Assembly (NCBI RefSeq): GCF_014200755.1
Contig: NZ_JACHCM010000001.1
Location: forward strand, 414,218-478,217
Direction of reading: 5' to 3'
Length of the DNA: 64,000 bases
Source of the DNA: Rhodanobacter sp. ANJX3
Lineage (GTDB): Bacteria; Pseudomonadota; Gammaproteobacteria; Xanthomonadales; Rhodanobacteraceae
The translations under genes were made by a program, and so were the position numbers. Of this stretch, positions 26,352-34,908 are shown piece after piece. Within the stretch, counting starts at the first letter, position 1; each line of letters begins with the position of its first letter. The notes under the pieces were generated by a model. That model worked only from the letters and a program-made list of their open reading frames with translations, was not told the origin of the DNA and ran no database searches.

Positions 26352-27779
26352 TCATCCGAACGAAAGCGCTCCGATCTTTCCCGCCTTATCCAGTGCGATA
26401 CCGAACTTGAGCTGACTGCCCGGCCCGAAATGGATCACGTAATCTTGAAACGTCACGCCGGCATCGGTGTGCGTGCCCTTGAACACCAAGGCTGTGGGCT
26501 TTCCGTAGCCATTGAACTCATCACCTAGACGCTTGGCCAAGCCCGTCCTCATTTTTTTCGCGAGTTTGTCTGCGAGATAGGGAGAGTCCGCATCACCGGC
26601 CTGCAATTGCACGAAGTAAGCATTGACCTTTGCCGTGACCAACGGATTCTCGCCCTGAGCCGGTCGCATCGCATCTGCGGCGATAGTGGGATTCATATCC
26701 TCGAAGATCGCCGTCGTAATCATTTCGCCGGGTTCCGGGTGGTCCACGAAGTTGGTGAAGGCGATTGCCTGCATGTCCTGACGCGGGAAGTACTCGTTCG
26801 CAGTGGTGAACCCCAGCGAGCCGCCTGTGTGACCCACGCGAGGCTGGCCGTCAATGTTGTCGACAAACAGACCTAGGCCGTAGCCAGCGTCACCTTGTTT
26901 CGTCTTGACCGAGCTGCACATCAGTGTGAAATCGACCGGCGTCACGATCCTTCCACCGCGTAGAGCGAGGTTCCATTTCTGGAGATCATCGACGGTCGAG
27001 ACCAGGAACCCCGCGGCCCAACCCACCGAGGCGGCGATGGTACGCGCACGCGTGATCTGTCCCTTCTCGCGGTCGTAACCGATCGCCATACCGGGCAACT
27101 TGCCCTCTTCCGCCACGGTGGAGGTGTGCGTCATGCCCGCGCGATCGAGCAGATGAGTCTGGAGGTAGTGCCCATATGTCTCGTGCGACACCACCTCAAT
27201 GACTCGACCGGCCAGGATGTAGCCCGTGTTGGAGTACGACCAATGGGTGCCGGGTGGGAAGTCCAGTGGTTTGTCGGCGACGTACTTCATCAGTTCGTTG
27301 AAGGTCGCCGGCTTATCGATCGCCTTGGCTGTATCGACCGCATCGATGTATTCCGGCAAGCCGCTGGTGTGCGAGAGCAGTTGTCGCAATGTGACTTCGT
27401 CGGCGTGCGGGGCGTTTGGCAGGTAGACGGAGAGTTTGTCGTCGAGATGCAGCTTGCCGGCCTCTTGCAATAGCAGGATCGCCGCAGCGGTGAACTGCTT
27501 GGTAATCGAGCCGATCTCGTATTCGGTAAGCACCGTGGCTGGTTTATGGTTCTCGCGATCGGTCAAGCCGTATGCGTGGCGATAGACGACGTGGCCGCGC
27601 TCGGCGACAAGGATCGTCACACCGGGCGTACCCGTACGCTGCATGATGGTTTGCACGTCGGCATCGATGCGATTAGCCAGTTGTGCGTCGAATGGCCGTG
27701 CTTTGACCGGAACGGGGGCCGCGGCGGCAGCGGTCAACGACAGGCAAAGTAAAGGCAGTGTGGCGATAGACCTCAGCAT
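26352..27779 (-). CDS. Serine hydrolase, class C beta-lactamase / penicillin-binding-protein-like
   Basis: 475 aa with a Sec signal peptide (about 1-21, LPLLCLSLTAAAAA). Active-site set: SITK (91-94, nucleophile Ser and Lys), YSN (182-184) and HTG (316-318), the beta-lactamase family trio. The region after about 370 is an extra beta domain. Members include D-aminopeptidases, esterases and PBP4*-type enzymes, so antibiotic hydrolysis should not be assumed. Monocistronic, acting in the periplasm. Confidence 0.88.
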   Translation of the reverse strand: MLRSIATLPLLCLSLTAAAAAPVPVKARPFDAQLANRIDADVQTIMQRTGTPGVTILVAERGHVVYRHAYGLTDRENHKPATVLTEYEIGSITKQFTAAAILLLQEAGKLHLDDKLSVYLPNAPHADEVTLRQLLSHTSGLPEYIDAVDTAKAIDKPATFNELMKYVADKPLDFPPGTHWSYSNTGYILAGRVIEVVSHETYGHYLQTHLLDRAGMTHTSTVAEEGKLPGMAIGYDREKGQITRARTIAASVGWAAGFLVSTVDDLQKWNLALRGGRIVTPVDFTLMCSSVKTKQGDAGYGLGLFVDNIDGQPRVGHTGGSLGFTTANEYFPRQDMQAIAFTNFVDHPEPGEMITTAIFEDMNPTIAADAMRPAQGENPLVTAKVNAYFVQLQAGDADSPYLADKLAKKMRTGLAKRLGDEFNGYGKPTALVFKGTHTDAGVTFQDYVIHFGPGSQLKFGIALDKAGKIGALSFG

Positions 27780-28268
27780 CGGATGGACTCCTGATTAACA
27801 CTCGTGGGCAGCGACGTAAGACTTGGAAATCGACTGTTCGGAGCGAATACCGTGCCAATCGCACGAATATGAATTCCGATGACGTTTCAATGCATTACCG
27901 CTCACCGCAGCCTGCGGGCGTTGTCCGCGGACACTATTGGAAGCTTGGCGGACACTCATTTATGCGTTAGTGATCACCCTCCACCGCCATCTACACCAGC
28001 CACGGCCCTACCTTCCGGCGAGCCCCGCCTTGAAGGTTAGTCTTCAGGAGCTGCTGATAGAGTTCGGCTTTGTCAGGGCGAAAACTGATGTTGATTTGCG
28101 TCGCTGTCCTTCCCGAAAACGGCCGTCCGCAACAGGCGGTTTCGGATCGACTGCGGTCTGACGCGAATCGGTTTCTGGCAAGCAACGTATGTAACCATCG
28201 ACCACTCTGAGACATTCCCGATTGGCGACAATCACCGACTGCAGATCGACATCGGAAAGACAGATCTG
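27780..28268. other. Intergenic stretch, possibly with the old N-terminus of the next gene
   Basis: About 490 bp. From 28095 to 28268 a stop-free frame in phase with the following kinase gene reads protein-like sequence (IDCGLTRIGFWQATYVT, then FPIGDNHRLQ) but has no ATG or GTG. It may be a lost 5' end of that gene. The first 300 bp show nothing recognisable. Confidence 0.4.
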
Positions 28269-28787
28269 ATGCATCTCAACCCAGACCATTATTTGCAGAC
28301 TGCCGCCGGTCGAGTCTTTACGGCAGACCGCCATGCCGCCGCATGGGAACGGTTGTATACGGACTTATCTGCGGCGCTCCTGGCGCGCCCACGACGGATA
28401 ATCATGGTCATCGGTGTGCAAGGCGCGGGCAAATCTACCTGGACGAGGAAATGGGCAGCGCAGTCGAACGACGCCATTTACGTCGATTCAACGTTCGCCA
28501 CCGCGAATCGCCGTGCACGGGTAATCGAAATTGCCAAAGCCGCTGGAGTCCCGATCCGTGCGGTATGGGTGAAGGTTGACTTGGAGACCGCGCTCCGCCG
28601 CAACAAGAGCCGAGCGGCCGACGAAACAGTTCCCGATGAGGCCGTCGAAAACGTCTTCAGAATCTTCGAACCGCCAACGTGTGGCGAGGGTTTCTGTGAG
28701 GTAGTGATTCTTGGCGATGAGGTCGACTTTGTTCAGCAGGTCGGAATCACCTCAACGGCCGCTAAAAGTCCTATTGAAAAGACATGA
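28269..28787 (+). CDS. P-loop ATPase / small-molecule or nucleic-acid kinase-like protein
   Basis: 172 aa. Walker A is VIGVQGAGKSTWTR (near 48-61), preceded by basic PRRII and followed by DAIYVDSTFATANRR and an Arg-rich LRRNKSRAADETVPDE segment resembling the lid of zeta-toxin or polynucleotide-kinase-type proteins. The ATG at 28269 has GGAAAG 9 nt upstream. The same frame is open 174 nt further upstream with protein-like sequence, so the protein may once have been longer. Substrate unknown. Confidence 0.65.
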   Translation: MHLNPDHYLQTAAGRVFTADRHAAAWERLYTDLSAALLARPRRIIMVIGVQGAGKSTWTRKWAAQSNDAIYVDSTFATANRRARVIEIAKAAGVPIRAVWVKVDLETALRRNKSRAADETVPDEAVENVFRIFEPPTCGEGFCEVVILGDEVDFVQQVGITSTAAKSPIEKT

Positions 28788-28915
28788 TTGCAACTTAACC
28801 ACTCGGATTGCTGACAATCTCACTTGGTCCAGCATCTAATCAGACGATCATCGGGAGCTTAAGTTTTTGCTACACCGCGCCGTCATAACAGTTGCCAGAT
28901 AGTGGGAAGAGAAAG

Positions 28916-29848
28916 ATGGGCATCAACATCAATCCGACAAACGCGACGGCGTTAGCCGCAACGCCAGGACTCAGCTACGTAGCGCTTGCTCCATTCGAGG
29001 GCGGCGCCACGAACCCTTCGACTGCGGCGGCGACCGCTGTGACGCCCGTCGACACAGCGGCCAACGAAGCGTTCATGAACAAGTGGAGCGGCGTCGAGGC
29101 TATGATGGCGGCCAACGGTCTCGAGCCCGCCGCACTGCAGAATCAGACCTCGCTGAGCGCCGCTGCAACGACACTTGCGAAGTACCAACAGGCACTCGAC
29201 AGCAATGCCCGTACGGGTCAGGATGCCCAAGCGGTGGCAACGGCACTCGTTTCGTCGATGCAACAACTCATTCTCCAGCGGCCCGATCTCGCCAATGCGA
29301 AGTTTGACTTCCAGTCGGACAACGGCGCGATTAAGGTAACGTCCGGCACGCTTAGCGATAGTGACCGAGCGTGGCTGCAGAACCTGCTGAACAGTAACGG
29401 CTCCCTGGTTCACGCCGTCCAGTCATTTCACAACGACCTCGTGGGCGGATATTTGGCCTGGGCAAATGCCGACGGCAATCCGCTGACCGACGCTCAGTCC
29501 AACGCGATCAGCAAGCAGGCAGACGACCTCGTCAGCTTCATGAGCCTGTTCAGGCAAATGGGAGCCAGCAGCAAGGTACCCAACGCGGACGATAAAGACA
29601 TTTATGCCCTCAACGGGGCGAAGATCGATCTAACGCAGGATCCAGGCAATGCCGTGGGTTTTCTGAGCTTCATGCAAAGTGCGCAGGCCGTCGCGAATGG
29701 AGCCGACGTTGCAAAAACACCCGTGGGCAATTTTTATAAGGCCGAAAAATTCAACATTTTCGAGCAAAACCTGAACAATTCCTGGGCGATACGAATCCCG
29801 TTCTTCCCTTCTGACGCGACATCGCTTGGCATGCATGAGACTGCGTGA
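28916..29848 (+). CDS. Unrecognised protein, secreted-effector-like composition
   Basis: 310 aa from the ATG at 28916, preceded by GGGAAGAGAAAG; a TTG at 28892 is less likely. The first 50 residues are Ala/Thr/Pro/Asn-rich without a Sec signal (NPTNATALAATPG). The rest is mostly helical with Asn, Gln and Ser enriched (WLQNLLNSNGSLVHAVQSF, DDLVSFMSLFRQMGASSK). No enzyme motif was seen. The low-complexity N-terminus and lack of membrane segments resemble type III or type VI cargo proteins, but no secretion genes are nearby. Genuine gene by codon use and ribosome site; function unknown. Confidence 0.7.
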   Translation: MGININPTNATALAATPGLSYVALAPFEGGATNPSTAAATAVTPVDTAANEAFMNKWSGVEAMMAANGLEPAALQNQTSLSAAATTLAKYQQALDSNARTGQDAQAVATALVSSMQQLILQRPDLANAKFDFQSDNGAIKVTSGTLSDSDRAWLQNLLNSNGSLVHAVQSFHNDLVGGYLAWANADGNPLTDAQSNAISKQADDLVSFMSLFRQMGASSKVPNADDKDIYALNGAKIDLTQDPGNAVGFLSFMQSAQAVANGADVAKTPVGNFYKAEKFNIFEQNLNNSWAIRIPFFPSDATSLGMHETA

Positions 29849-30185
29849 TCCGGCCAACGGCTCCTAAAGGTCGGTTTCTCCTCGATGTTGAGTGCAGATA
29901 TCGCATCAGCGTTTGCCGCGCCCATGTTGCCTGTCCATGAGTGACCGTCTCTAGGCGGATCGATTGACTCTTCGGGGGGCGATCAGCGGCTGTAGTGAAC
30001 AACCGAGTCCTCTCGGGAAGTGTTAGCCGCCGGATGTTGCACGAACGGCGCCATCACCCTCGAAAGTCACATCAGCCCGCGCCGGTCAAGATTCAGCCCC
30101 CAGAGTTATACCCTCATGAGCTCGGTCCGCTATCCCCTCAATGCATGCCCATCGCGCGAGGGCTAAAAATATTGCAATCTTCAGG
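29849..30185. other. Intergenic stretch before the hip locus
   Basis: About 340 bp with no supported gene. It is the probable left boundary of the accessory island, but no integrase, tRNA or direct repeat is visible. Confidence 0.45.
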
Positions 30186-30208
30186 CTACATATTTCGTCA
30201 ATATGTAG
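30186..30208. promoter_or_regulatory. Perfect palindrome, probable HipB operator
   Basis: Arms CTACATATT (30186-30194) and AATATGTAG (30200-30208) are exact reverse complements with a 5-nt spacer, ending 14 nt before the hipB ATG. Position and symmetry fit an autoregulatory operator. Confidence 0.75.
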
Positions 30209-30222
30209 TTCGAAGGTTACAA

Positions 30223-30558
30223 ATGCCTACACCACATAACCCTCCCGCCGCTGTGCGGCGCGTCCTGCGCAAGCACGGTGCAGACATCAACGATGCCCGT
30301 CGGCGGCGGCGGCTGCCAATGGCTATCGTCGCAGAACGTGCCTTCACATCCCGCTCGACCCTGCAAAAAGTCGAGGCTGGGAACACCAATGTCAGCATCG
30401 GCATTTATGCTAGCGTCCTTCAGGCGCTCAGCCTGCTCGACGGTTTGGGCCAGATCGCCGACTTCGGCAACGACCCGGTTGGCCAAGCGCTGGCCAGCGC
30501 GGAACTGCCCAAGCACGCGCATCTCAAGCGAACAGCCGGATCATCTCGCGATGGCTGA
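30223..30558 (+). CDS. hipB: HipB-like HTH antitoxin / transcriptional repressor
   Basis: 111 aa from the ATG at 30223. A Cro/CI-type helix-turn-helix is clear (MAIVAERAFTSRSTLQKVEA then GNTNVSIGIYASVL, about residues 33-66). It directly precedes and overlaps a hipA frame, the classical hipBA order. HipB neutralises HipA kinase and represses the operon. Here HipA is destroyed, so HipB would be an orphan repressor acting on the palindrome just upstream. Confidence 0.82.
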   Translation: MPTPHNPPAAVRRVLRKHGADINDARRRRRLPMAIVAERAFTSRSTLQKVEAGNTNVSIGIYASVLQALSLLDGLGQIADFGNDPVGQALASAELPKHAHLKRTAGSSRDG

Positions 30559-31685
30559 CTTCGAGGTACATATCGACCTGAACGGCCGCACGCGCCCTAT
30601 CGGCCTGGCGAGGAGCAATCGCGTTCGAGGCACGGAAACTATCCTCTTCGAATATGATGGCGCGTGGCTCGCCGATCCAGACCGGTTCTCACTTGAGCCT
30701 GCCCTTGCCCTGACCCGCGGTTCCTTCGCCCCTCCGCCCGGACGGGTGACCTTCGGCTCCGTATGAGACTCAGCGCCCGACACATAGGGGCGCCGTCTTA
30801 TGCAAAGGGCGCCGTCTTGCCGAACGCGAAGGCCGCGCTGTTCGCACCCTTGCGGAAAGCGATTACCTGCTCGGCGTCGCCGACGAGACCCGCCTGGGTG
30901 CCCTCAGATTCCGCTGGGCAGGCGAAGAAACGTTCCAAGCGCCTATCCGCGTCGGCGTCCCAGCCCTGATCGAACTCGGGCGGCTGCTCCAGATCACCGA
31001 TCCATCGCCAAGTTTCCGAAGGAGACCGACGACTACAGCATAGAAACATGGGAAGAGATCGCACTGCGGCTGGCCGAGCAGTCCGGTATTACCACGCCGC
31101 ACCATGAGCTGATCGAAGTCGCAAGCAAGGCTGTGATGCTGTCCCGACGCTTCGATCGTTCCGGCTCGATCCGCGATCCGCATTCCTTTCCTGTCAGCGA
31201 TGGCGATGATGCATGCCAAGGACGGTGAGCGCGGCAGCTATCCGGAGATCGTCGACGCTCTTACGCAACATGGCGCGCAGGGGAAGACCGACGCTCATGC
31301 CCTCTATCGGCGGATCGTCTTTAACGTGCTAATTTCCAATGTCGACGACCACCTGCGCAACCATGGCTTCCTTTGGCTCGGCAAGACGGGGTGGTCTCTT
31401 TCTCCCGCCTATGACCTCAATCCTGCGCCCACCGACCTCAAGGTACGCGTGCTGACGACGAACATCGACCTCGACGAGGGCACCTGCTCGCTTGACCTGC
31501 TTGAGTCGGCTTCGGAGTTCTTCGGCCTCACACTGCCGCAGGCACGCACAATCATCAAAGAGGTCGCGACCGTGACCGCGACGTGGCGTGCAACCGCCAA
31601 GGCCGCCGGTGCGCGCTCCGCCGAAATTGACCGGATGGCCAGCGCCTTCAAGCAAGATGATCTAAAACGGGCGTTAGCGCTATGA
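30551..31685 (+). pseudogene. hipA: hipA toxin kinase pseudogene
   Basis: The ATG at 30551 overlaps the hipB stop. The N-terminus (FEVHIDLNGRTRPIGLA to FAPPPGRVTFGS) is followed by TGA at 30764 (GGA in relatives) and TAG (TGG) within DSAPDTWGRR. A frameshift follows near 30800, then LAESDYLLGVADETRLGALR-like sequence to about 31000. There it joins SIAKFPKETDDYS directly, skipping roughly 40-50 codons that normally hold the nucleotide-binding loop. A further frameshift at about 31190 precedes MAMMHAKDGERGSYPEI. The catalytic SNVDDHLRNHGF survives. Two stops, two or more shifts and a deletion mean no kinase is made. Confidence 0.88.
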
Positions 31686-31933
31686 TGCAGACCATCGACT
31701 GCAGCTGCCCCCCGATCAATCGACTTGTTTCTCGGTGCAGTAATCATCGCTACTCCAGCACGGGCACAAGGTGCCAAGGCGCACTGAGTTCGCCGTACGC
31801 CTGAGGGCTTCGATTGCGGTTAGCAAAACCTTTCCGATCAGACGCTCAGCGACATCAACCGCATCGGGCTATGTAAACGCAAAGGCATGGAAGAAACCGG
31901 TGCAATACTTAGCAATGCGTCTGGGGTCGTAAA
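31686..31933. promoter_or_regulatory. Gap upstream of the hsdM operon
   Basis: About 250 bp between the hipA remnant and hsdM. It should hold the operon promoter; no clear -10/-35 pair or palindrome was found. Confidence 0.35.
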
Positions 31934-33346
31934 GTGCAACAAGAAAATATCGTGCAAAAAATATGGAACTTATGCCACATCCTTCGGGGTGATGGGGTGA
32001 GCTATCATGAATATATATCCGAGCTTACGTACCTCTTATTCCTTAGAATAGCCGCCGAGAACGAGACTGAAAAGCTTATCCCTGATGGATATCGCTGGGA
32101 TGATATCGTGGGATACACCGGCGGCGATCTTCTTACACATTATCGAGACGTCCTGACGTTCCTCGGAGGGCATGCAAATGACGATCGGGTCCGAAAGATC
32201 TACGCTTTCCCGACGACGGTGTTCTCCCATAGTGAGAACCTCCGAGCAGTTATAGACGGAATCGACAGGCTCGATTGGGGCTCCATCTCAACAGACGCGA
32301 TGGGTGGCATTTACGAAGGTCTCATTGCGAAAAATTCACAGGATGCGCGCTCGGGAGCCGGGCAGTACTTCACGCCTCGAGCACTCATCGATTCTATCGT
32401 TCGCCTAGTCCAGCCGAGGGGTGGCGAACTGATCCAAGATCCAGCCGCAGGCAGTGGCGGCTTTCTCGTATCTGCCAACGACTTCGTTCTCGGACGAACA
32501 CAATCGAAAACTGCTAAGCGAAGCTTGCCTCGTTTCGAGGGGATGGAAATTGAGAAGGGCACCTACCGAATTTGTCTAATGAACGCATTTTTGCACGGGT
32601 TGGATCTACGGCTTATCCTGGGTGATGCGCTCACCGTCGACTCTGCGAATTTGACGGATCCGGACGTCATCTTAGCCAACCCTCCGTTCGGCGCTCGTGC
32701 TGGTGGTGCCCGTCGGCAGCGGCGCGACATTCCCTTTCCTACTGCCAACAAGCAACTCGCGTTTCTCCAGCACATCTATCTTGCTCTGAAACCTGGTGGC
32801 CGGGCTGCGGTGGTGCTGCCGGACAACGTGCTGTTTGAAGATGGTGTAGGGAGAAAGGTTCGTCAGGACATCCTCGAGAAATGCAATCTGCATACCATCA
32901 TTAGGCTTCCGACGGGCATCTTCTACGCCCAGGGAGTGATGACCAACGTGTTATTTTTTTCTCGGGGCGAAAAGCCTCGGGGAAATACCAAGGAAACATG
33001 GATCTACGACATGCGCACGGGCATGCCAGCGTTTGGTAAGAAGCAACCGCTCGCAACGGCACACTTCGAAGAGTTTGAGGCTTGTTTCGGTCCCGATCCG
33101 CTCGGGACAAGTCCTCGTCAGGACCTCGGCGAGCAGGGTCGTTTCCGGCGCTTCACGCGTAAACAAATCGCGGCGCGCAATGAGAACCTCGATATCGATT
33201 GGCTACGCGCAGATCAGGACAACGCTGGCACGAATGCGGAGCCCGAAGAGCTCGCTGCCCGGATTTCACAGCTCCTTCGCGCCGCCATCGAACAGATTGA
33301 CCTGCTAAGCGATGAGCTGAGCGCAGAAGGAAATGATGCGCGATGA
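31934..33346 (+). CDS. hsdM: Type I restriction-modification DNA methyltransferase subunit
   Basis: 470 aa with GTG start (MQQENIVQKIWNLC). N-terminal helical HsdM domain about 1-125. SAM motif I is DPAAGSGGF (169-177) and catalytic motif IV is NPPF (249-252), defining an N6-adenine methyltransferase. QYFTPRALIDSIV is the family's conserved lead-in. It modifies host DNA at the site chosen by HsdS. The stop overlaps hsdS by 4 nt. Base composition is visibly lower in GC than in flanking housekeeping genes, suggesting transfer. Confidence 0.95.
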   Translation: MQQENIVQKIWNLCHILRGDGVSYHEYISELTYLLFLRIAAENETEKLIPDGYRWDDIVGYTGGDLLTHYRDVLTFLGGHANDDRVRKIYAFPTTVFSHSENLRAVIDGIDRLDWGSISTDAMGGIYEGLIAKNSQDARSGAGQYFTPRALIDSIVRLVQPRGGELIQDPAAGSGGFLVSANDFVLGRTQSKTAKRSLPRFEGMEIEKGTYRICLMNAFLHGLDLRLILGDALTVDSANLTDPDVILANPPFGARAGGARRQRRDIPFPTANKQLAFLQHIYLALKPGGRAAVVLPDNVLFEDGVGRKVRQDILEKCNLHTIIRLPTGIFYAQGVMTNVLFFSRGEKPRGNTKETWIYDMRTGMPAFGKKQPLATAHFEEFEACFGPDPLGTSPRQDLGEQGRFRRFTRKQIAARNENLDIDWLRADQDNAGTNAEPEELAARISQLLRAAIEQIDLLSDELSAEGNDAR

Positions 33347-34908
33347 CGTCGCTGCCGCAACATTGGGTTACTGTTCCCATCGGCGACATTTGTGACCTCG
33401 TGAATGGGCGCGCGTTCAAGCCTTCAGAGTGGTCGGAAACGGGCCACCCAATCGTCCGGATTCAAAATCTCAATAGACCGACGGCCTCATTCAATCATTT
33501 CGAAGGGCCGATCGATGACCGCTTTGCCGTCGATGACGGAGACCTGCTGTTTGCATGGTCAGGTACCCCGGGCACATCGTTCGGAGCGCACTTGTGGGAA
33601 GGCGGCCCCGCCGTATTGAACCAGCACATTTACCGAGTAGACTTCGACCGAGAGCTTATAGACCCTGTATTTTTCAAGTTTGCAATCAATGAAACTCTCG
33701 ACGAGCTCATCGGCCAAGCCCACGGCGGCGTCGGACTTCGGCACGTCACCAAAGGTACGTTTCAGAAGACGAGGATCAGCCTTCCTCCCACCAATGAACA
33801 GCGCCGCATCGCTGCAGCGATTGCAGCTTACAGCGATAGGATCGACGTAACCTACGCTGGCGTTCAAACCGCGCTTTCCGCGAGCGAGGAATACAAAGAA
33901 GCCGTTCTAAGAAAAGCGTTCGAGGAGAACCCCGGCTACAAGGGGAAACGCCCGGACTACCTGCCCCTAGTCGAATTGGTTGATGAAGGACCCGCGAACG
34001 GCTGGTCTCCAAAAACTGGCCCGGATGCCACCGGCCCGCTAGCACTACGACTTACCGCAACGACATCAGGATACCTGCGGCTCGACGAGGCTGCGGTGAA
34101 GCGCGTTTACGAGCGACCGCAAGACGATTCGAAGTATTGGCTGAAGTCAGGCGATCTGCTGGTTCAGCGAGCTAATGCGCTTGAGCATCTTGGTGCGACG
34201 GCAATTTTCGACGGGCCTGAGAAGACCTACATCTATCCTGATTTGATGATGCGTTTACGGGTGGGCGACGAGAGTCGGCGTCGCTATCTATGGCGCTATC
34301 TGAATTCCGCTAACGCCCGCCGCTATCTTCGCGAACATGCCACCGGCACTGCGGGGAATATGCCGAAGATAAGCGGTGCGACCCTTAGAGGCTTGCCAAT
34401 CCCCATTCCTCCAGGCGGAAATTTCCTCGAAGCCGCAGATTTTATTGATCGTGAATTCGCAACGATTGAGATTATGCGGCAAACAGCAGCCGACACACTG
34501 GAGACACTACGGCATCTTCAAAAGGCAATATTGAGCAGGGCATTTCGTGGCGAACTGGTGCAGCCTGCACCGAGCGACGAACCCGCGGACCTTCTCTTTG
34601 AGCGGATAAAGCGAACCAAGAACGCTCAACCTCCCCGCCGACGTCAACGCATTGTGCAGCCGAAGCGCAAAACGCACACTATCAAAAGAGGAGCCCTCAT
34701 GTCGCAAAAGAGGAGAGCCGACGTCACGTCTGACTATCTCAAATTGACGCTAGTGGACATGGGAGGGATCGCTTCTGCCAAGGAGCTTTGGCGGAGAAGC
34801 GAGATGATCATCGATGAATTCTACAAGCAACTTCGGCAGGAAATAGACCGGGGCGACGTAGCGATCGGCAGCACCAATGACGAACTGGTGGTCCGACATG
34901 CGGCTTGA
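33343..34908 (+). CDS. hsdS: Type I restriction-modification specificity subunit with C-terminal extension
   Basis: 521 aa. Two target-recognition domains (about 1-150 and 205-385) are each followed by a conserved helix: EEYKEAVLRKAFEENPG and ETLRHLQKAILSRAFRGELV. After the usual end (near 430) comes a basic linker (RRRQRIVQPKRKTHTIKRG) and an extra domain of about 70 residues (SDYLKLTLVDMGGIASAKEL then DEFYKQLRQEIDRG), probably a small winged-helix-like module. It overlaps hsdM by 4 nt and the downstream ATPase by 11 nt. The extension may link the recognition subunit to the ATPase/nuclease partners. Confidence 0.92.
   Translation: MTSLPQHWVTVPIGDICDLVNGRAFKPSEWSETGHPIVRIQNLNRPTASFNHFEGPIDDRFAVDDGDLLFAWSGTPGTSFGAHLWEGGPAVLNQHIYRVDFDRELIDPVFFKFAINETLDELIGQAHGGVGLRHVTKGTFQKTRISLPPTNEQRRIAAAIAAYSDRIDVTYAGVQTALSASEEYKEAVLRKAFEENPGYKGKRPDYLPLVELVDEGPANGWSPKTGPDATGPLALRLTATTSGYLRLDEAAVKRVYERPQDDSKYWLKSGDLLVQRANALEHLGATAIFDGPEKTYIYPDLMMRLRVGDESRRRYLWRYLNSANARRYLREHATGTAGNMPKISGATLRGLPIPIPPGGNFLEAADFIDREFATIEIMRQTAADTLETLRHLQKAILSRAFRGELVQPAPSDEPADLLFERIKRTKNAQPPRRRQRIVQPKRKTHTIKRGALMSQKRRADVTSDYLKLTLVDMGGIASAKELWRRSEMIIDEFYKQLRQEIDRGDVAIGSTNDELVVRHAA

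Noticed and set aside
26352-27779. AmpC-type resistance beta-lactamase
   Set aside because: The SxxK/YxN/HTG trio is common to many peptidases and esterases, there is no AmpR gene, and the extra C-terminal domain is not typical of AmpC.
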